A DNA stretch of 64,000 bases, taken from NCBI GenBank assembly GCA_021613375.1, contig CM038715.1:4755763-4819762 (forward strand), in the 5' to 3' direction. Numbering within the stretch: position 1 is the first letter of the stretch; each line of letters begins with the position of its first letter. Made by a program: the position numbers and the translations under genes. The notes beneath the pieces were generated by a model. The model worked only from the letters and a program-made list of their open reading frames with translations. It was not told the origin of the DNA and did no database searches. The DNA is from Megaleporinus macrocephalus (taxonomy: Eukaryota; Chordata; Actinopteri; Characiformes; Anostomidae). Positions 62,131 through 64,000 of this stretch are shown one piece after another.

Positions 62131-62134
62131 GCTT

Positions 62135-62480
62135 GCTAGCTAGATTTGCCCCATAGCTTTAGTGCAAAACTAAAGAAGCTAACATCTTATTTCAGTGTTT
62201 CCCAACCAGTAGGCTGCAAAGCACCCTCTAGGTCTACACGCCTGTACTCAGTGGAAGGCAGTAGTTCATAGCGGGGTGGTAAGCCCACCTTAAGTCAAAA
62301 AAACATATACATAAAAATAAGAACTTAATATTTTTTTGTTAGCTAGATTAGCATTGTAGCTCTAGTGCAAACTAAAGAAGCTTACATCTTATTTCAGTGT
62401 TTCTTGACCAGTGGGCCATGAAGCACCCTCCAGTGGTCCAAAGGCCTGTACTCGGAGGTGTGGGGGGTAGCTCGTGCCTT
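62135..62480. repeat. two-copy tandem duplication, about 200-bp period
   Basis: 62135-62275 recurs at 62338-62480; shared text includes aaagaagct, acatcttatttcagtgttt and gcctgtactc. Confidence 0.85.
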
Positions 62481-62705
62481 CAGTTACATTTAATTCAAGT
62501 GTATTTGTATAGAGCTTTTTTACAATGATGTTGTCACAAAGCAGCTTTACAGAATTTTTTAAAACAGACAGTTACAACATATACCCCCAGTGAGCAAACC
62601 AGAGGCAACAGTGGCAAGAACACCTCCCTCAGACTGGAGGAAGAAACCTTGGGAGGAACCAAGACGCACAAGGGGAGACCCATCCTCCTCTGATCAAACA
62701 GTATT
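62480..62705. mobile_element. dispersed fish repeat fragment
   Basis: Phrases gtgtatttgtatagagcttt, acaaagcagctttacagaat and gaagaaaccttgggaggaac are typical of a very common fish repeat. Family name not assigned. Confidence 0.6.
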
Positions 62706-62734
62706 TACCGTTTAATAAACTAAATACCAAAGAA

Positions 62735-62800
62735 AAGAGTCTCTGTTTGAGGCAGTCTCTGACTGAGGCAGTCTCTGACTGAGGCAGTCTCTGACTGAGG
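62735..62800. repeat. 16-bp tandem repeat, four copies
   Basis: gtctctgactgaggca repeated, the first copy with tttg for actg. Confidence 0.95.
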
Positions 62801-64000
62801 CTTTATGTAAAGTGGGCGTGAGCTGAAACAGTCCCATCCTATCTCAATGCTGGTCCATCTGGATGGCACAGTGATGTAACTGAGGGTGTAGCAGCTGACA
62901 CAAATGGACAGGAGAGCTGGTTGGTGATGGGTGAGACAGAGTGGGTCTTATAATGTCATAAAACTTATAAAGTCAAAAAACATACACAAATATAATTAAC
63001 TTAATAATTAAAAGTCAAATGTTTTCAAAATATAACCAATATAAATATTAATAGAGACATCCTAGTATTAAAATAATTAAAACATCACAGTCTGACTCAA
63101 CACAGCTGCATGTACTCGATGTAGACATTAGCCAGCAGAGATCTCGGCCCACCTTAGGCCGACATTGGTTCAGCTCACTGCTGGTAGCTCATGTTCTATG
63201 GTCAGGAATTCATCAGTAGATCTCTCTTCCTCTTCTAGCAGCATGTCTGTGACGTACTGTCAGCATAATCTGCCTCTTTTAATGTCTGACTCTTTACAGA
63301 CACTCATATCGTTCCCGCAGCACCAGCTGCTGTTAAAAACCAGATGAGCCATAAAAGATCTGCATTCATTTCGGCACACGGACCGGAGCACAGCTGTTAA
63401 GCTCAAACTGATTAACCGACAAAGAAGCAGATCAGGTTTATTATTCTTGCTGGTCGGGTTAGCACTGATATAAAAAAGTGTTCCTGTGGGCCGCTGTGCT
63501 TCGTTTCTATTGTCTTAGCTGATCGACTGTAAGAGGGATCTGAAACCATTTAGTGTTCCATGTATCGTGGCTGTCCAAAGAAAACCACTTCATTTTTGTT
63601 GATTTTTATTTTTCGGCATAATTTGAACACGGCAGATGTCATTTATATTGTATGTTCCCCAAAATCTATTGTAATAAAACTTTTTTTTTTTGTCTTATAT
63701 TGACATTAAGAAAAAAGGTTTTTGTCCTCTCCTCTTACTGTTTTGGAGACACCTGTTTTTCTTTGGACAGTGATGATATGCAAAAACAGAGCAAATCAGG
63801 ATATTTTCATAGCACCGTATAGTATATATGCAAACACACATACAGACAAACCCATGCAAGCCTCCAGCCACAGAAGAGTGCAGGCTCAGGACAGGGGAGA
63901 TGGACACACACACTGGTTCAGACGTACAGCGACAGGCCTGTCAATCAGCAGCTGATTTGTGTCTGCTAAATAATGCAGAGCGCTGACGCTGAGTATCGGC
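62801..64000. other. no recognised gene
   Basis: Non-coding. 63560-63630 contains, inverted, short blocks shared with the 7.9, 9.4 and 46.6 kb segments. No prkce exon seen. Confidence 0.4.

Noticed and set aside
52618..64000. First prkce exon (C2 domain)
   Set aside because: An exon of about 348 nt encoding the C2 start would give a long minus-strand frame with C2 signatures; none was seen.

Overview
This window looks like teleost fish nuclear DNA. It is AT-leaning and intron-rich, crowded with Tc1/mariner and hAT-type transposon remnants, truncated non-LTR retrotransposon tails, minisatellites and microsatellites. The repeat families resemble those of ostariophysan fishes, but that placement is an inference from recognition. 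No bacterial-style operon, CRISPR array or complete single-exon gene is visible.

The only host gene I can support is a minus-strand protein kinase C epsilon gene (prkce). Nine coding exons can be joined with canonical GT/AG junctions. They form an uninterrupted frame of 1104 nt (368 codons), matching human PKC-epsilon from about residue 117 to the middle of the kinase N-lobe. One exon (52554-52617, end of the C2 region) lies far upstream. It is followed by a 33.9 kb intron (18616-52553), then eight exons packed into 16128-18615: pseudosubstrate, C1A, C1B, V3 hinge, and kinase glycine loop to the region after helix C. Exon 1 (most of C2) must lie beyond position 64000, and the remaining kinase exons before position 1. 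Positions 1-16127 and 52618-64000 are therefore probably introns of the same gene.

Region by region: 0-7.6 kb has a hAT element with BED-finger ancestry, a 36-bp minisatellite (about 41 copies), a Tc1 deletion derivative and a 33-bp minisatellite (about 32 copies). 7.6-16 kb has local duplications, two hAT-like MITEs, a second Tc1 derivative, a nested 1.1 kb element with a perfect 8-bp target duplication, and a possible solo LTR. 16.1-18.6 kb is the prkce exon cluster. 18.6-52.5 kb is the large intron, with LINE ends, a ~1 kb segmental duplication, a minisatellite built from transposon termini, two Tc1 transposase relics, more hAT copies, a 58-bp minisatellite and a 20-bp minisatellite built from a tRNA-like SINE head. 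52.6-64 kb is upstream intron with LINE and hAT insertions, a CpG-containing candidate regulatory block near 58 kb and a 31-bp minisatellite.

The long open frames over the minisatellites are arithmetic artefacts, not genes. I found no convincing new gene system. The most interesting items are minisatellites seeded by transposon or Pol III promoter sequence, a BED-finger micro-ORF in a non-autonomous hAT family, a CT microsatellite touching a prkce 5' splice site, a changed actin-binding hexapeptide in PKC-epsilon, and a possible plus-strand promoter antisense to prkce.
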